From contig DYBN01000047.1 of the NCBI GenBank assembly GCA_019418605.1, forward strand, positions 10,370 through 74,369: DNA of 64,000 nucleotides, in the 5' to 3' direction. Made by a program: the position numbers and the translations under genes. Shown piece after piece: positions 8,269 to 17,519 of this stretch (within the stretch, counting starts at the first letter, position 1; every line of letters starts with the position of its first letter). The DNA is from Sutterella sp. Lineage in GTDB: Bacteria > Pseudomonadota > Gammaproteobacteria > Burkholderiales > Burkholderiaceae_F. The notes beneath the pieces are model-generated. The model saw nothing but the letters and a program-made list of their open reading frames with translations. It was not told where the DNA came from and made no database searches.

Positions 8269-9261
8269 TCAGTAGCCAAGGCGCGCAAGAAGCTCGTCGG
8301 CGCCGACCGTGTGCTCGCTTGCTACGAGGCGCGCAGAGGCCTCCAGCACCGGAAAGCCTGCCAGGGGGCGGGTCAGAAGCGAGCGCGCCGCGTCAAGCCC
8401 TTCGACAACCATGTCGATTTCTTGACGCGCCCTGTCGCTTTGCATGCCGCTGCCGAGAAGCCGCCCGTAGCGGAAGTTGCGGCTGTGGGTGCTCAGCGCC
8501 GTGGCAAGCAGGTCGCCGAAGACGCCGTACTGCAGGGCATTGAGTTCTTCTCCGGACGTTTTTGCAGCAAAACGGCCGATCTCTTCGAGCGCATCCACAA
8601 GGTAGCAGGCTCGAAAGTTGTCGCCCATTCCCAGTCCGTCGGCGATGCCCGCGACCACGGCAACAACGTTTTTGAGCGCAGCGGCGATTTCAACGCCGAG
8701 CATGTTGCCGCAGTGCACAAAGCGTCCGCGCGAGTGAGACAGAAGCGTTTTGACGAGGCGGCAGCCGTCGGCGTCGCCCGCAAGCGTCATGCCAAAGGGG
8801 AGGTTGCGGACAACTTCTTCGGCGTGCGAGCCGCCGCTTGCGACCACAACGGGGTGGCCGGGCAGTTCCTGGGAGGCAATTTGCGAGAGCGCAAGCCCCG
8901 TCTCGGGCTCCATGCCCTTGCTTGCGATGCACACGAGGCTCGCGGGGTCCGCTAGCGGCGCCGCCTCGCGCATCACGGCTCTCACGTAGCGGGAAGCAAC
9001 GGCAATGACGAGCACGCGGGCCCCTTTGAGCGCCTGCGGAAGGCTTCCCGTCACTTCAATGCGCGCATCGAGCCGAAGATCGGGCAGATGCGGGTGCGTG
9101 CGCTCCTGCGAGAGCACTTCCAAGTGTTTTCCAGTGGGGCTCCACAGGCGCACGGCCGCAGCCGGCGCCATTACCTGCGCGAGGACGGCGCCCCATGTGC
9201 CGGCGCCGAGCACGGCAACGTTTATGCGCTCAGCATCAAAAGAGCTCGTCGTAGAAGTCAT
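8269..9261 (-). CDS. gpsA: Glycerol-3-phosphate dehydrogenase [NAD(P)+]
   Basis: A 330-aa cytoplasmic enzyme that makes sn-glycerol-3-phosphate from DHAP for phospholipid synthesis. The Rossmann motif is VLGAGTWG near the N-terminus, followed by IASKGMEPETG and the catalytic-lysine region AALKNVVAVVAG with GIADGLGMGDN. The start is ATG 9261 (MTSTTSSFDAERINVAVLG). The longer open frame runs into the upstream gene and is not GpsA-like. The start lies 26 bases inside the 3' end of the OpgB-like gene, so the two are co-transcribed. The pairing is sensible because G3P is needed for phosphatidylglycerol, the likely donor for that transferase. Confidence 0.94.
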   Translation of the reverse strand: MTSTTSSFDAERINVAVLGAGTWGAVLAQVMAPAAAVRLWSPTGKHLEVLSQERTHPHLPDLRLDARIEVTGSLPQALKGARVLVIAVASRYVRAVMREAAPLADPASLVCIASKGMEPETGLALSQIASQELPGHPVVVASGGSHAEEVVRNLPFGMTLAGDADGCRLVKTLLSHSRGRFVHCGNMLGVEIAAALKNVVAVVAGIADGLGMGDNFRACYLVDALEEIGRFAAKTSGEELNALQYGVFGDLLATALSTHSRNFRYGRLLGSGMQSDRARQEIDMVVEGLDAARSLLTRPLAGFPVLEASARLVASEHTVGADELLARLGY

Positions 9262-10915
9262 TTCGTTTGTTGAGTTCCTGCCAAAAGTGGTCGCGCCCGT
9301 AGACGCCGACCAGGGTGTATCTGCCGGAAAACAGGGAGATGCCCAAGCCCAGGCGGTCGTGGACGGCGTCGCCCCCGGCGTGCATCTTCGCTTCGTAGCG
9401 AATGCCCATGGCATCGAGAATTGTAGGCGCCACGTCCACGGCGGAAAATCCGCCCGGCACCTGCCTGCGCTCTCCGGCGCCGATGTTGTGCGCCGTGTTC
9501 AAAAAGACATTGAAGATCTGCCGCTCGGCGCTTTTTTGCGTGAAGTTGCGGGTGAAGTCAACCGGACTGTCCTGCCAGGGATGGTCGCCGATGATCACGA
9601 TCGTCGTGTCGTTCCACCAAGGCTGCTGCCGCGCCCAGCCGATGAAGTCTCCCACCTGGCGCGACGTGACGCGAAATGTGTCGCGCGCATCCCCAAATTT
9701 GACGTTTTGCGGCTTGGTAAAGCCTTGGGGCGCGTGCGTGTCGACTGTTTCAAAAAGAACGGCAAAAGGTTCGGACTGATCCACGGCGGTGAGCCAGTCC
9801 ACCAGGCGGGCGAACAAAAACTCGTCGTTGAAGTCCCACGTTCCGCGGTTTTCCGTGTTCAAGGGCCAGCCGGAGCGCAGCCAGTGCTCCTTGGCAAAGC
9901 GGTGCGAAAAGCCGTGGATTCTGAAGAATTCGCCTTTTTGCGTGAACTTTTCGGTGACTCCGGAAAACCATGCCGTGTTGTAGCCCAAGTTCTGCAGCAG
10001 GTTAAAGAGCGAGGGAGGCCGGCGCAGCAAGACGTCGAACCTGTTGTTCATGTTGTGGATGTCAAAGCCAAGCCGCACGAGCGGTACGCCGAGCAGCTGG
10101 GCCGCCAGGCCGTCCATCGTGAAAAACGATCCCGCCGTTCGCTCATAGCCTGAAAAACTCAGGCCCTGCTTTTGCAGCTCAAGCAGTTCGGGAATGAGGT
10201 TCTCTCCGTAGACCTCCGCGTTGCCGTAGCCCTGCTCCATCGACTCGAGCACGAGCACGATGAGGTTGCGCTTTTGACTCTGATGCAGCTTGCTTTCGGT
10301 GTCAAGCCAGGCGAAGTTTTCGGCTACGAAAGTTGATTCGGGCTGCGAGAGGTAGCTTGCAATCTGCAGTTCCTGGTTAATCCAGCGCGCCATAAAAAAG
10401 ACGGCAACGCTCGAGACGACGACAAGCAGGACCACCGGTTTGTTGAGCGTGCGCGCAATGCTTTGGAAAAGCAATCGCAGGGACTCAAAGCTCGAGCGCC
10501 CCCTCCAAACGAACCAGACGAGCAGCGCTACAATGCCCGAACCGATAAGGAAAATGCCTCCCCATTTGACGGCAACGAGCACCATGGGGCCCGTGATGCC
10601 TTCTTCGCCGCCGCCGACGCGAATGTGAAAAAGGATTTGGCTCAGCGGAATGTGCCCGAAGAGGGAGACTGAAATTTTGGTTAGGCAAAAGAGGGCGAAG
10701 ACCGCCATGAACCCGAGCAGGACTGCGAGCGCAAGTGCGGTAAGGAGCCTGCGGTGCTTAAATCGTTGGGGGGGGGCGGAATTTGACAACGAGCCCTTTG
10801 ATGACGAGGCCGTCTCCTTGCTGTTGGAGGCGTCCTTCGCGGCATCCTGGGCTTGTGGTTTGAGCACGTTTTCCGGCGCTGTTTTGTTTGCATCTGCGCC
10901 TTGTTTGTCGAGCAT
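9236..10915 (-). CDS. Membrane-bound phosphoglycerol transferase, LTA-synthase/OpgB-like
   Basis: A 559-aa inner-membrane sulfatase-fold enzyme. After a low-complexity Ser/Lys/Ala N-terminus (about residues 1-50) there are at least three membrane segments (about 57-80, 108-130 and 155-175), then a periplasmic alkaline-phosphatase-like domain. That domain has NLIVLVLESMEQ (first metal site), GSFFTMDGLAAQLLGVPL (candidate threonine nucleophile), DTHAP and IVIIGDHPWQ (late metal site). The resemblance is closest to phosphoglycerol transferase I (OpgB/MdoB), which moves phosphoglycerol from phosphatidylglycerol onto periplasmic glucans; a phosphoethanolamine transferase is less likely. The start is ATG 10915. 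It overlaps gpsA by 26 bp. Confidence 0.82.
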   Translation of the reverse strand: MLDKQGADANKTAPENVLKPQAQDAAKDASNSKETASSSKGSLSNSAPPQRFKHRRLLTALALAVLLGFMAVFALFCLTKISVSLFGHIPLSQILFHIRVGGGEEGITGPMVLVAVKWGGIFLIGSGIVALLVWFVWRGRSSFESLRLLFQSIARTLNKPVVLLVVVSSVAVFFMARWINQELQIASYLSQPESTFVAENFAWLDTESKLHQSQKRNLIVLVLESMEQGYGNAEVYGENLIPELLELQKQGLSFSGYERTAGSFFTMDGLAAQLLGVPLVRLGFDIHNMNNRFDVLLRRPPSLFNLLQNLGYNTAWFSGVTEKFTQKGEFFRIHGFSHRFAKEHWLRSGWPLNTENRGTWDFNDEFLFARLVDWLTAVDQSEPFAVLFETVDTHAPQGFTKPQNVKFGDARDTFRVTSRQVGDFIGWARQQPWWNDTTIVIIGDHPWQDSPVDFTRNFTQKSAERQIFNVFLNTAHNIGAGERRQVPGGFSAVDVAPTILDAMGIRYEAKMHAGGDAVHDRLGLGISLFSGRYTLVGVYGRDHFWQELNKRNDFYDELF

Positions 10916-11137
10916 GTCTGCTTTTTTGGTTGGGTAAACTAAAAGGAAAATTCTAGCATGAGGTCTCTGCGCCCGCGAAAGAGGGCGTCCCGCCGAAACG
11001 CGCGCATGCATTTGTTTTTCCGAGGCTTTTTCGCGTTGCCGACGACGCGTCTGTGTTCTTGCTTGGGGCCTCGTTTTTGACACCATCTTGATCTCGCCCG
11101 TCGTTTGAACGGGCCTTTCCTGGGAACGAACACGCAT

Positions 11138-12220
11138 ATGGCATCTTCGAGCACGGGCGAACTTTTTGTCGTCACCAATTTCGGCGAGAGCCACGGCCCG
11201 GCCGTGGGCTGCGTCATCGACGGCTGCCCGCCCGATATGGTCCTGACCGAGGCCGACATTCAGCACGATCTCGACCGCCGCAAGCCCGGCACGAGCCGGC
11301 ATGTCACCCAGCGCCGTGAAAGCGACACGGTGCACATTCTCTCGGGCGTCTACGAGGGGAAAACCACGGGCACGCCCATCGCGCTTGTGATCTACAACGA
11401 AGATCAGCGCAGCAAGGATTACGGGGCCATCGCGCACCAATACCGTCCGGCGCACGCCGACTGGGGCTACATGGCGAAGTTCGGCATCCGCGACCCGCGC
11501 GGCGGCGGCCGTTCCTCGGCGCGCCTGACCGCGCCCACCGTTGCCGCGGGCGCCGTCGCGCGCAAGTGGCTCAAGGAAAATCTGGGCATCGAAATCCGCG
11601 CCTGCTTAAGTGCTCTGGGCGACGAGCCCGTGCGTTTTGAGGACTGGAAGTTCGTCAACGACAATCCTTTTTTCGCGCCCAACGAGAGCCAGATCGAGGA
11701 GCTTGAGGCAAAGGTTGACGCCGTGCGCAAGTCGGGCGACTCGATCGGCGCGCAGCTCGTGCTTGAAGCGCTCAACGTCCCGGCAGGCCTTGGCAATCCG
11801 GTCTACGACAGGCTTGACGCCAACCTTGCGCGTGCGCTCATGGGCGTCAACGCCGTCAAGGGTGTTGAAATCGGAGACGGTTTCGGGGCGAGTCTTCTGA
11901 CCGGCACAAGCAACGCCGACCGCATGCGGCGCGGGGGCTTTGAAAGCAACCACGCGGGCGGCATCCTGGGCGGGATTTCAAGCTCGGCCCCGATACGCGC
12001 ACGCGTGGCGATCAAGCCCACGCCCTCGGTGCGGCTGCCTTTGGCAAGCCTCGATGAAGAGGGCCGGGAAATTGAAATTTCTACGCTCGGGCGCCACGAC
12101 CCCTGCGTGGGACTGCGCGCGGCTCCCGTGCTCGAGGCCGTAACGGCGCTCGTTTTGATGGATGCCGCGCTCAAGCAGCGCGCCCAGTGCGGCAACCTCG
12201 GCTGCCGCTACCCGGCTTGA
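11138..12220 (+). CDS. aroC: Chorismate synthase
   Basis: A 360-aa FMN-dependent enzyme that converts EPSP to chorismate, the last step of the shikimate pathway. Diagnostic segments are NFGESHGPAVGCVIDG at the N-terminus, YRPAHADWGY in the middle and GGGRSSARLTAPTVAAGA. Length is typical. The start is ATG 11138 (MASSSTGELF). It is transcribed divergently from the OpgB-like gene across a 222-bp gap and ends at the bidirectional terminator shared with rne. Confidence 0.96.
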   Translation: MASSSTGELFVVTNFGESHGPAVGCVIDGCPPDMVLTEADIQHDLDRRKPGTSRHVTQRRESDTVHILSGVYEGKTTGTPIALVIYNEDQRSKDYGAIAHQYRPAHADWGYMAKFGIRDPRGGGRSSARLTAPTVAAGAVARKWLKENLGIEIRACLSALGDEPVRFEDWKFVNDNPFFAPNESQIEELEAKVDAVRKSGDSIGAQLVLEALNVPAGLGNPVYDRLDANLARALMGVNAVKGVEIGDGFGASLLTGTSNADRMRRGGFESNHAGGILGGISSSAPIRARVAIKPTPSVRLPLASLDEEGREIEISTLGRHDPCVGLRAAPVLEAVTALVLMDAALKQRAQCGNLGCRYPA

Positions 12221-12331
12221 TGCCGCGTTGAAAACTGCTTTTCAATGAAAAGCGCGCTGAAAAGCGCAAGAGAAGCGGCGCGGTGCGCTTCATGCTCCGT
12301 GAAGACGCTCTCCTGATTCCCGCCGCATGAA

Positions 12332-12371
12332 AAAAGTCCGCCTCAAAGCACAAGACTTGGGGCGGACTTTT
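12332..12371. terminator. Bidirectional intrinsic terminator between aroC and rne
   Basis: An 11-bp perfect stem, AAAAGTCCGCC (12332-12342) with GGCGGACTTTT (12361-12371), flanked by A and T runs on opposite sides. It can terminate aroC (+) and the convergent rne (-). Confidence 0.85.
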
Positions 12372-12447
12372 CAATTGGCGCGGGCCTTGCCCGGCGCGTC
12401 CTGCCGCTCTCGCTTAAAGGGAAAGCGGAGGGGACGCGTCAGGACAG

Positions 12448-15400
12448 TTAGTCGCGGTGCATGTACTGCGGATCCGTGTGAACCTGCACGAGAGGCTCAT
12501 CCTTGACTTCAGGCAGCTGCGGACGCGGACGGCCGGGGTACTTGACCGCTTCATAGGTGACAGGCTCGCACAGGGCGGGGTCCGTGTGCACCTGCGTCAA
12601 GCCGGCGCGCGCGAGGTTTTCCTCAAGCCCTTGGGCAATGGCGGGCTTGTCCTCGGATGCGTCCGCCTTGGGCGCGTCTTCGGGAGCTGCCTCGGGCTCT
12701 TCGGACGCCTCAGCCTGCACGGGGAACGTCGTTTCGATCTGCACAAGCTTTTCTTCCTGCGGCATCTCGACGCCGGAGGCTTCACCCGTCGCGTCTTCAG
12801 CCTTCGCCTCGGCGTTTGCTTCAGGCGCGGCCTCCGCGGCGGCTTGATCAGCGTCTGCAGCGGCAGTGCTGGTTTCCACCTGCTCAAGCGCCGGCGCATT
12901 TTCAGCTGCGGGGGCTTGAACGACGTCAGCGGGGCTTTCCTGCGCCGCCTCGGTAGCTTCAACAGATTCGGCGGGCGCCTGTGCGGCGGTCACGGTCGTC
13001 GTTTCCGCTGCGCGGGTCGAGCGACGGCGGCGGCGCGGACGGCGACGGCGGCTGTCGCTTTCAATGACGGGCTCGGCGTCGTTTTCGGGCGCATCCGAAA
13101 GTTGTGCGTCAAGGTTCGCATCGGCCTCGGTTTCGACGCGGGAGGCTTGCGCCGCTTCGGGCTCCTGCACCACTTCTTGAGCGGCCTCCGCAGCGGGAAG
13201 AGCGGCGGCTCTCGTCTCTTGTGCGGCTTCGTCCTTCAAAGAGGACTTGGCCTCAGTGTTCTCGGAGACCTCATCGCTTTTCTCGGCGCGCTCGGCCTTC
13301 TCGGCTCTGGGCTTGCGCGAACGGCCGCGGCCGCGTGCGGGCTTGGCTGCGGGCTCGGCGGCAGGCTCGATCGCCTCGGGCGCCGTCTGCGGCTGGGCGG
13401 CGGGTTCAGCCGCGACCTCCGCTTCAAGCGGGGCAGGGGTGGCAGCCTCGGGGAGCTGAGCAACGCTTGCCGCCGTCGGCTCGATGGCCTCGGCGGGCGC
13501 TTCGTCCCGGCGCGTGCGGCGCGGTCTGCGGGCGCGGCGCTCTTCGCTCTTGGCTTCCGTTGCGGGAGCTTGCACGGGCTGCGTCTTTACCGTTTCGTCT
13601 TGAGCGCGCGCTGCCTTGGCGGCTTCGCTGCGGGTGTTCTCGGTGAAGCCCTGGCTGCGTGCGTCGGCCTCGGGCGAGGCCGCACGATCGGCTCTTGCCT
13701 CGCGAGCGGGACGCGCACGGCGCTCGCCTCTCGGAGCGCGCCGCTTGTCGGCTGCGCGCTCGCCTCTGGCCTCATCGCGCCCCCTTGCGCGGCCCTTGCC
13801 GCGGCGATCGCCGCGCACGGGCTTCTTTTCAGCGGGCTTTTCTTCTTTTTCCTCACGCTTGGCTTCGCCGCCCAGGCCGAAGAAGGAGAGAATCTTCGAG
13901 AAGAACCCTTCGGGCTTCTTTTCCTGCTTGGCTTCGGGCTTGGCCTCGGGCGTGCGCGGCTGGTGCACGGGAGCCACTTCCTGCGGGAGGATGTTCTTGA
14001 TGACGGGCACCTGCTTGGCGCGCTGCTGCTTGCCGGCTTCTTCCTTTGCCGACTTCAGAGCATAGGGATCGTCGGCCACGGGCGAGAGATCCTCGGCGCG
14101 CTTGTAGCTTGCCACGTCGTCGTCGAGCCGTTCATCGTCGGCGCGCAGCCGCTCGATGTGGTAGTGCGGCGTCTCAAGCGAGGTGTTCGGGATGAGGACG
14201 ATCTGCACCTTGTAGCGGCTTTCGATCTTGGAGATTTCCTGGCGCTTTTCGTTGAGGATGAAGGTCGCCACGTCGACGGGCACCTGCGCGTGCAGAGCAC
14301 CCGTGCCTTCCTTGGAGGCCTCTTCCTGCAGAATGCGCAGCACCTGCAGGGCACTGCTTTCGGTGTCGCGGATGACGCCCACGCCGTTGCAGCGCGGGCA
14401 GGTGATGTGGCTGCCTTCAGACAGCGACGGGCGCAGCCTCTGGCGAGAAAGCTCCATCAGGCCAAAGCGGCTGATCTTGCCGATCTGAACGCGGGCGCGG
14501 TCCGGGCGGATCGCCTCCTTGAGGCGCTGCTCGATCTGGCGCTGGTTCTTGTTCTCGCTCATGTCGATGAAGTCGATCACGATGAGGCCGCCCAAGTCGC
14601 GCAGACGCATCTGGCGGGCGACTTCTTCGGCCGCCTCAAGGTTCGTGCGCAGGGCCGTCTCCTCGATGTCGGCGCCGCGCGTGGCGCGCGCCGAGTTCAC
14701 GTCGACGGCCACGAGCGCCTCGGTGTGGTCGATCACGATGGCGCCGCCCGAGGGCAGGGGCACCGTGCGCGAGTAGGCCGTCTCGATCTGGTGCTCGATC
14801 TGAAAGCGCGAGAAAAGCGGCGTTTCGTCGCGATAGCGCTTCACGCGCGGCACCATGTCGGGCATGACGTGCGCCATGAACTGCCGGGCCTGATCGTAGA
14901 TGTCGTCGGTGTCGACGAGAATCTCGCCGATGTCGGGCTGGAAGTAGTCGCGGATGGCGCGGATGACGAGATTGCTCTCCTCAACGATCAAAAAGGGCGC
15001 GGGATTGGCGCGCTTTAGGGCCTTGCCGTCTCTGACGGCGTCGGTCGTGTAGTGCTTGACGCTGCGGCCGTGCTCGTTGACGGTGTACTCGTACTGCGGC
15101 GTTGCCGCCTCGCTGATGGCGCTCCAGAGCTTGAGAAGGTAGTTGAGGTCCCACTGCAGCTCCTCGACCGTGCGGCCGATGCCGGCCGTGCGGGCGATCG
15201 TGCTCATGCCCGCGGGGAGATCGAGCTGCTCCATGGCCTCGCGCAGCTCCTGGCGCTCTTCGCCCTCGATGCGGCGCGAGACGCCGCCGCCGCGCGGATT
15301 GTTGGGCATGAGAACGAGGTAGCGGCCGGCAAGGCTGATGAAGGTGGTAAGCGCCGCACCCTTGTTGCCGCGCTCTTCCTTTTCGACCTGGACGATAAGC

Positions 15401-15693
15401 TCCTGCCCCTCTTCGAGCGCCTCGCGGATGGTCGCGGTGCGCACGTCGACGCCTTCCTTGAAGTAGCTGCGGGAGACTTCCTTGAAGGGCAGAAAGCCGT
15501 GGCGGTCTTCGCCGTAGTCGATGAAGCACGCCTCGAGCGAGGGCTCGATGCGGGTGATGATGCCCTTGTAGATGTTGGATTTACGCTGTTCGCGGCCGGC
15601 CGTCTCGATGTCGATGTCGATCAACTTCTGGCCGTCGACGATGCCCACGCGGGTTTCCTCGGCGTGGGTGGCGTTAAATAGCATGCGTTTCAA
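12448..15693 (-). CDS. rne: Ribonuclease E
   Basis: A 1,081-aa endoribonuclease and degradosome scaffold. The N-terminal half is classic: KRMLFNATHAEETRVGIVDG, an S1 RNA-binding domain (about 36-120), the catalytic DVNSARATRG and IVIDFIDM aspartates, and the zinc-link CPRCNG near residue 430. From about residue 560 the protein is low-complexity Ala/Glu/Pro with Arg-rich islands (about 625-640 and 880-895) that probably bind RNA and partners. The start is TTG 15693: it aligns with the family's MKRML start, and AGGAG sits 7 bases upstream, whereas the ATG at 15684 is 16 bases from that site. The ORF continues upstream without conservation. Confidence 0.95.
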   Translation of the reverse strand: MKRMLFNATHAEETRVGIVDGQKLIDIDIETAGREQRKSNIYKGIITRIEPSLEACFIDYGEDRHGFLPFKEVSRSYFKEGVDVRTATIREALEEGQELIVQVEKEERGNKGAALTTFISLAGRYLVLMPNNPRGGGVSRRIEGEERQELREAMEQLDLPAGMSTIARTAGIGRTVEELQWDLNYLLKLWSAISEAATPQYEYTVNEHGRSVKHYTTDAVRDGKALKRANPAPFLIVEESNLVIRAIRDYFQPDIGEILVDTDDIYDQARQFMAHVMPDMVPRVKRYRDETPLFSRFQIEHQIETAYSRTVPLPSGGAIVIDHTEALVAVDVNSARATRGADIEETALRTNLEAAEEVARQMRLRDLGGLIVIDFIDMSENKNQRQIEQRLKEAIRPDRARVQIGKISRFGLMELSRQRLRPSLSEGSHITCPRCNGVGVIRDTESSALQVLRILQEEASKEGTGALHAQVPVDVATFILNEKRQEISKIESRYKVQIVLIPNTSLETPHYHIERLRADDERLDDDVASYKRAEDLSPVADDPYALKSAKEEAGKQQRAKQVPVIKNILPQEVAPVHQPRTPEAKPEAKQEKKPEGFFSKILSFFGLGGEAKREEKEEKPAEKKPVRGDRRGKGRARGRDEARGERAADKRRAPRGERRARPAREARADRAASPEADARSQGFTENTRSEAAKAARAQDETVKTQPVQAPATEAKSEERRARRPRRTRRDEAPAEAIEPTAASVAQLPEAATPAPLEAEVAAEPAAQPQTAPEAIEPAAEPAAKPARGRGRSRKPRAEKAERAEKSDEVSENTEAKSSLKDEAAQETRAAALPAAEAAQEVVQEPEAAQASRVETEADANLDAQLSDAPENDAEPVIESDSRRRRPRRRRRSTRAAETTTVTAAQAPAESVEATEAAQESPADVVQAPAAENAPALEQVETSTAAADADQAAAEAAPEANAEAKAEDATGEASGVEMPQEEKLVQIETTFPVQAEASEEPEAAPEDAPKADASEDKPAIAQGLEENLARAGLTQVHTDPALCEPVTYEAVKYPGRPRPQLPEVKDEPLVQVHTDPQYMHRD

Positions 15694-16790
15694 TTTGGCA
15701 CTCCTGGCTCGGCCGCCACTGACGCGGGCGGCCGTCTGAACGTGCCGGCGGAAACGGAGCTCGTCGAGACCTTTCTTTTTGACGCTGGGATGCTTTAGGC
15801 GGATGCGCCCGGGGCGCCGCACGCCGCAAGGCGGTGCAGGGCGGCCGGCCGCACGCACAGGGGCCGCGAAAGGCGGCCTCCGTCGCCGGCATCCGGACGG
15901 GAGCGAAAGCGCAGGATTTTCTTCAGATTGTGTCGGTCGGGCCGGTCAAACGGCACGACGCCGTGGGGAGAGCACGCAGCATCGCGAAGACGCGCCGCAG
16001 GGCGCTCGCGGGATTCAAAAGAGCGCACGCAGGGTGCGTCTTTTGCAGCTCGATCCCCCACAAGGCTGAGGAGCTTTCGGTTGAGTACGCGCAATGCGCG
16101 CGCACGGCAAGCCACGCCCCGCGTCAGACCGAGAATTCCGGCCACGAGGTTGAGCGTGATCGTCATGAAGACGGCGTCGTGCGGCAGCATGTATCCAGTA
16201 CGTTCAAAAAAGAAAGGCCGGCGGGCAAATGTCTCTGCCGGCAGCACCGGTTCGTCGGCAAAAGCGACGCGAACCGGCGCGTATGCCTCAAACGGTTGTC
16301 TGACTGCGCCCTGCGGCAGTCTTCCGGCGGCCAGAGCACGCGCACGAGAGCTGAAACAAAAAACGCTCCTTCGTGGTGCTTCAATGGGTGCGCCGACAAC
16401 ATGCACGCAAAAAGACGGGAAAAGGAAGCGGCTCCGAGGCAGGCTTGCAGATGCGAAAAGCTCTTTTTGCCGCCGCAGCGCCGCGAGGGATTTTCCCTTT
16501 AAAGCTGCAGCAAACGCCGTTTCGGCGTTGATGAAACTTGTTTCAAAGGATCGCCGGCTTCGGACTCACCGCAACAGCGTACGGCAGTATCCGGCAGGCA
16601 ACCCGCATGTGCTGAAAAACACCGCGCGTCGCGCGCCTTGTCTTGCGTCAGGCGCCGCGCGTTCAGCAGGCACGTAAGTATATAGCGCGCGGCTTGCCTT
16701 CGTCCACGGCGTTCGCGCCTTTTAAGGCCTGCGGACGGGGGAAAGAAGGGCTTTGGTGAAAGGAAAGGGGCCGCCGCAGGAGGCCGCGCC
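15694..16790 (-). promoter_or_regulatory. Long upstream region / probable 5' leader of rne
   Basis: About 1.1 kb without a convincing gene separates rne from the UmuD-like gene. Open frames exist on both strands but are Arg/Cys/Ser-rich shadows with no recognisable family. A candidate promoter reading toward rne has -35 TGGACG (16701-16706) and -10 TATATA/TATACT (16677-16684), with a 16-18 bp spacer. If used, it gives a leader of about 970 nt. The E. coli rne leader (361 nt) is the site of RNase E autoregulation, so a long leader here fits, but no homologous hairpin could be identified by eye. Confidence 0.4.
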
Positions 16791-17486
16791 TTAGGTGCGG
16801 TACCGGCGCCCCGAGCCCACGAGAACGCCCTCGATTTGAAAGTCGTCGAATTCGCCCGGCGCGATCACCGGATAGGAGGCGGCTTTGTTTTCCGGGTGCA
16901 GCTCCGGCACGTTGTTTACCAGCCGCAGGCGCTTCAAGGTGAACTCGCCGTTGAGAAACGCAAGCACGATGTCGCCGCTGCGGGGCTCCACCGAGCGGTC
17001 GATGATGAGAATGTCGCCGTCGCGGATGCCTGCGTCGATCATCGAGTCGCCCTGGGCCTGCACGATGTAGGTGGCGTCCTGGTGCTTGACGAAGTAGTCG
17101 TTAAGCGAGAGGTCCTCCGCGGCGTAGTCAAAGGCTGGCGACGGAAAGCCGCAGGCAGCGCGCATGTCGACGAACTTAAGCGGCGGGCAGTCCTGGCTCG
17201 GGCGCCAGATGCGGCGGCCCTTGAGGGCGGCCAGGCGTACCGTGAGCGCTTTGGCCTCTTCCTTGACCACCTTCTCGATTAAAGGGCGCAGAAACTGCGC
17301 GCCGCCGAGCGTTTTGCACTCGTCAGCCGTCTGCTGCGTGACGCGCACCTGCAGATTGGCTCTGTAGGCCGCATCCCCCTTGGCAGGACGCCCGCGCCGC
17401 CTGCGCGGCGGGTTTTCTTCGGGCGCAGTCTTCAAGGCGCTTTGCTGCACGTTCTGCTCTTGTTTGAAAACCGGTTTTGTCGTCAT
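16791..17486 (-). CDS. UmuD-like S24 peptidase with AT-hook/RHH-like N-terminus
   Basis: A 231-aa protein. Its C-terminal half is UmuD-like: the self-cleavage site ACGFPSPAFDY (C112-G113), catalytic Ser in GDSMID (S148) and Lys in FTLKRL (K185). Unlike E. coli UmuD (139 aa) it has about 110 extra N-terminal residues. These include an AT-hook-like RRRRGRPAKG (about 28-37) and a short strand plus two helices, LQVRVTQQTADE to RPLIEKVVKEE, that look like a ribbon-helix-helix domain. It is divergent from umuC, and half-sites lie inside its own promoter. I infer a RecA-cleavable regulator and/or polymerase V accessory subunit. The start is ATG 17486; it is not LexA proper. Confidence 0.82.
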   Translation of the reverse strand: MTTKPVFKQEQNVQQSALKTAPEENPPRRRRGRPAKGDAAYRANLQVRVTQQTADECKTLGGAQFLRPLIEKVVKEEAKALTVRLAALKGRRIWRPSQDCPPLKFVDMRAACGFPSPAFDYAAEDLSLNDYFVKHQDATYIVQAQGDSMIDAGIRDGDILIIDRSVEPRSGDIVLAFLNGEFTLKRLRLVNNVPELHPENKAASYPVIAPGEFDDFQIEGVLVGSGRRYRT

Positions 17487-17519
17487 GCTGCAAGAGTGAT
17501 TTCGTCGATTGAACTGCAC

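Noticed and set aside
12457..15018. 853-codon open frame antisense to rne
   Set aside because: It mirrors the Ala/Glu/Arg codon bias of RNase E; composition is Gly/Leu/Arg filler with no family motif.
15795..16677. Open frames of 200-250 codons on both strands upstream of rne
   Set aside because: They overlap each other on opposite strands, are Arg/Cys/Ser-rich and resemble nothing known; treated as non-coding leader.
16791..17486. Canonical LexA
   Set aside because: The cleavage site is Cys-Gly as in UmuD, the N-terminus lacks the LexA winged helix, and it is paired with umuC.
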